Shown piece after piece: positions 5,411 through 5,948 of a DNA stretch of 5,948 nt (positions are counted from its first letter, which is position 1; each line of letters starts with the position of its first letter). Origin of the DNA: CAYRZF01 sp964428805 (GTDB lineage Bacteria > Methylomirabilota > Methylomirabilia > Rokubacteriales > CSP1-6). Under the pieces are notes generated by a model, which saw nothing but the letters and a program-made list of their open reading frames with translations, had not been told where the DNA came from and did not search any database. Location of the stretch: assembly GCA_964428805.1 (NCBI GenBank), contig CAYRZF010000112.1, forward strand, positions 1 to 5,948, given 5' to 3'. Made by a program: the position numbers and the translations under genes.

Positions 5411-5830
5411 TTACGCCGGCTTGTAGGGTTTGCCCTCCACGATGAAGCGGGCGCGGCTCCCGACGAGGTCCGCGGCCGTCAACTTCCCTGCCGCCACCAG
5501 CTTCCCCCGGACATTCGTATACGTCGGTCCGTGCTTCTGGTCCGGGGCACGGGCGTACAACGGCGGGCTCACTTTGCCCGTCATCGTGTACTCGGTCTTG
5601 TAATCCTTGGATTGGGCGTAGCCGGGCAGCTTGTCGTGAGGCCCCTGGGCCGGATCCGGCCCCTTCACCCTCTGGCCGTTGGAGTACTCAACGGCATAGA
5701 CCCCATCACAGCCGGCGCACTTGGTCTTCCCCTTGAAGTTCCAGAAGGAAAAGGGGTCCATGTAGTTGATCACCGAACACTTGGGACACTCGAAGATCAA
5801 CGAACAGTGTTTATAGCTGACTTCCGCCAT
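5411..5830 (-). CDS. Zinc-ribbon protein of unknown function (139 aa)
   Basis: Two Cys pairs, CPKC (15-18) and CAGC (38-41), are separated by an aromatic-rich hairpin (YMDPFSFWNF), the layout of a four-cysteine zinc ribbon; an extra Cys9 precedes it. Residues 50-139 form a second part with many Lys, Pro and Tyr (PPLYARAPDQKHGPTY, ending in FIVEGKPYKPA), which may be a small beta domain. No signal peptide or membrane helix is seen. AAGGAGG lies 7 nt before the ATG. The gene begins 32 bp after the stop of the CaiB/BaiF CoA-transferase and is probably cotranscribed with it. I do not recognise the family. The neighbourhood suggests a small subunit or partner of a CoA-dependent enzyme, which is inference. 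Confidence 0.8.
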   Translation of the reverse strand: MAEVSYKHCSLIFECPKCSVINYMDPFSFWNFKGKTKCAGCDGVYAVEYSNGQRVKGPDPAQGPHDKLPGYAQSKDYKTEYTMTGKVSPPLYARAPDQKHGPTYTNVRGKLVAAGKLTAADLVGSRARFIVEGKPYKPA

Positions 5831-5862
5831 CCGTCTGCCTCCTTCCCCTATCGGGGCGTGGA

Positions 5863-5948
5863 TTAGATGACCGCTTCCGCTTCCAGTTCTGCCATCTTGG
5901 TCTTGGAGAAGCCGCAGAGCTTGCCGAGGATGTACTCGTTATCGGCCC
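5863..5948 (-). CDS. CaiB/BaiF (class III) CoA-transferase, C-terminal fragment
   Basis: The gene enters from the right edge and only its last 27 codons are present, ending in TAA at 5863-5865. The tail reads ADNEYILGKLCGFSKTKM, then AELEAEAVI. A segment 'N-E-x-[IV]-L-x-x-L-x-G-x-S-x-x-x-[IM]-A-x-L-x-A-x-x-V-I' at the extreme C-terminus is characteristic of family III CoA-transferases, which move CoA between acids, often with succinyl-CoA, formyl-CoA or acetyl-CoA as donor. The catalytic Asp lies outside the window, so activity and substrate cannot be judged. Its position directly upstream of the 139-aa zinc-ribbon gene (32 bp) makes it the first visible gene of the minus-strand cluster. Confidence 0.75.
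   Translation of the reverse strand, partial: ADNEYILGKLCGFSKTKMAELEAEAVI

Overview
The window looks like GC-rich bacterial chromosome from an organism with a multi-subunit respiratory complex I. Shine-Dalgarno sequences are strong (AAGGAGG, GGAGGTGAT), two genes sit near hairpins, and codons favour G/C in the third position. The lineage cannot be fixed from this sequence. An aromatic- or organic-acid-degrading soil or subsurface bacterium would fit, but that is inference.

Layout. At the left edge (3-131, plus strand) is the last piece of a NuoM-like subunit of NADH-quinone oxidoreductase. In place of an adjacent nuoN there is a decayed IS1380-type transposase (160 to about 465), with an in-frame stop and its downstream part missing. 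From there to the right edge every recognisable gene is on the minus strand. Read in the direction of transcription (right to left) they are: the C-terminus of a class III (CaiB/BaiF) CoA-transferase; a 139-aa zinc-ribbon protein; a 70-aa Cys-containing protein; a 123-aa thioredoxin-fold-like protein; a 558-aa AMP-forming aryl/acyl-CoA ligase of the benzoate / 2-aminobenzoate type; an 81-aa zinc-ribbon protein with a GTG start; and a 675-aa NDP-forming acyl-CoA synthetase (fused alpha and beta halves).

How the genes may work together. Three enzymes with different chemistry for making or breaking acyl-CoA thioesters (transferase, AMP-forming ligase, NDP-forming synthetase) lie within about 5.5 kb, separated by four small proteins, three of them with paired cysteines. 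The simplest reading is a catabolic cluster for an aromatic or other organic acid. The ligase or transferase would activate the acid, and the NDP-forming synthetase would either activate an acid or recover ATP from an acyl-CoA product. The small proteins have no function I recognise. They could be subunits or assembly factors of an enzyme encoded to the right of the window.

Transcription. The minus-strand genes appear to be divided by structured RNA elements. Two hairpins follow the 70-aa gene. A convincing intrinsic terminator follows the ligase, yet lies only 26 bp before the next start codon, so the last two genes probably depend on read-through or on a promoter further upstream. No tRNA, rRNA or CRISPR array is visible, and no stretch over 300 bp lacks a gene.
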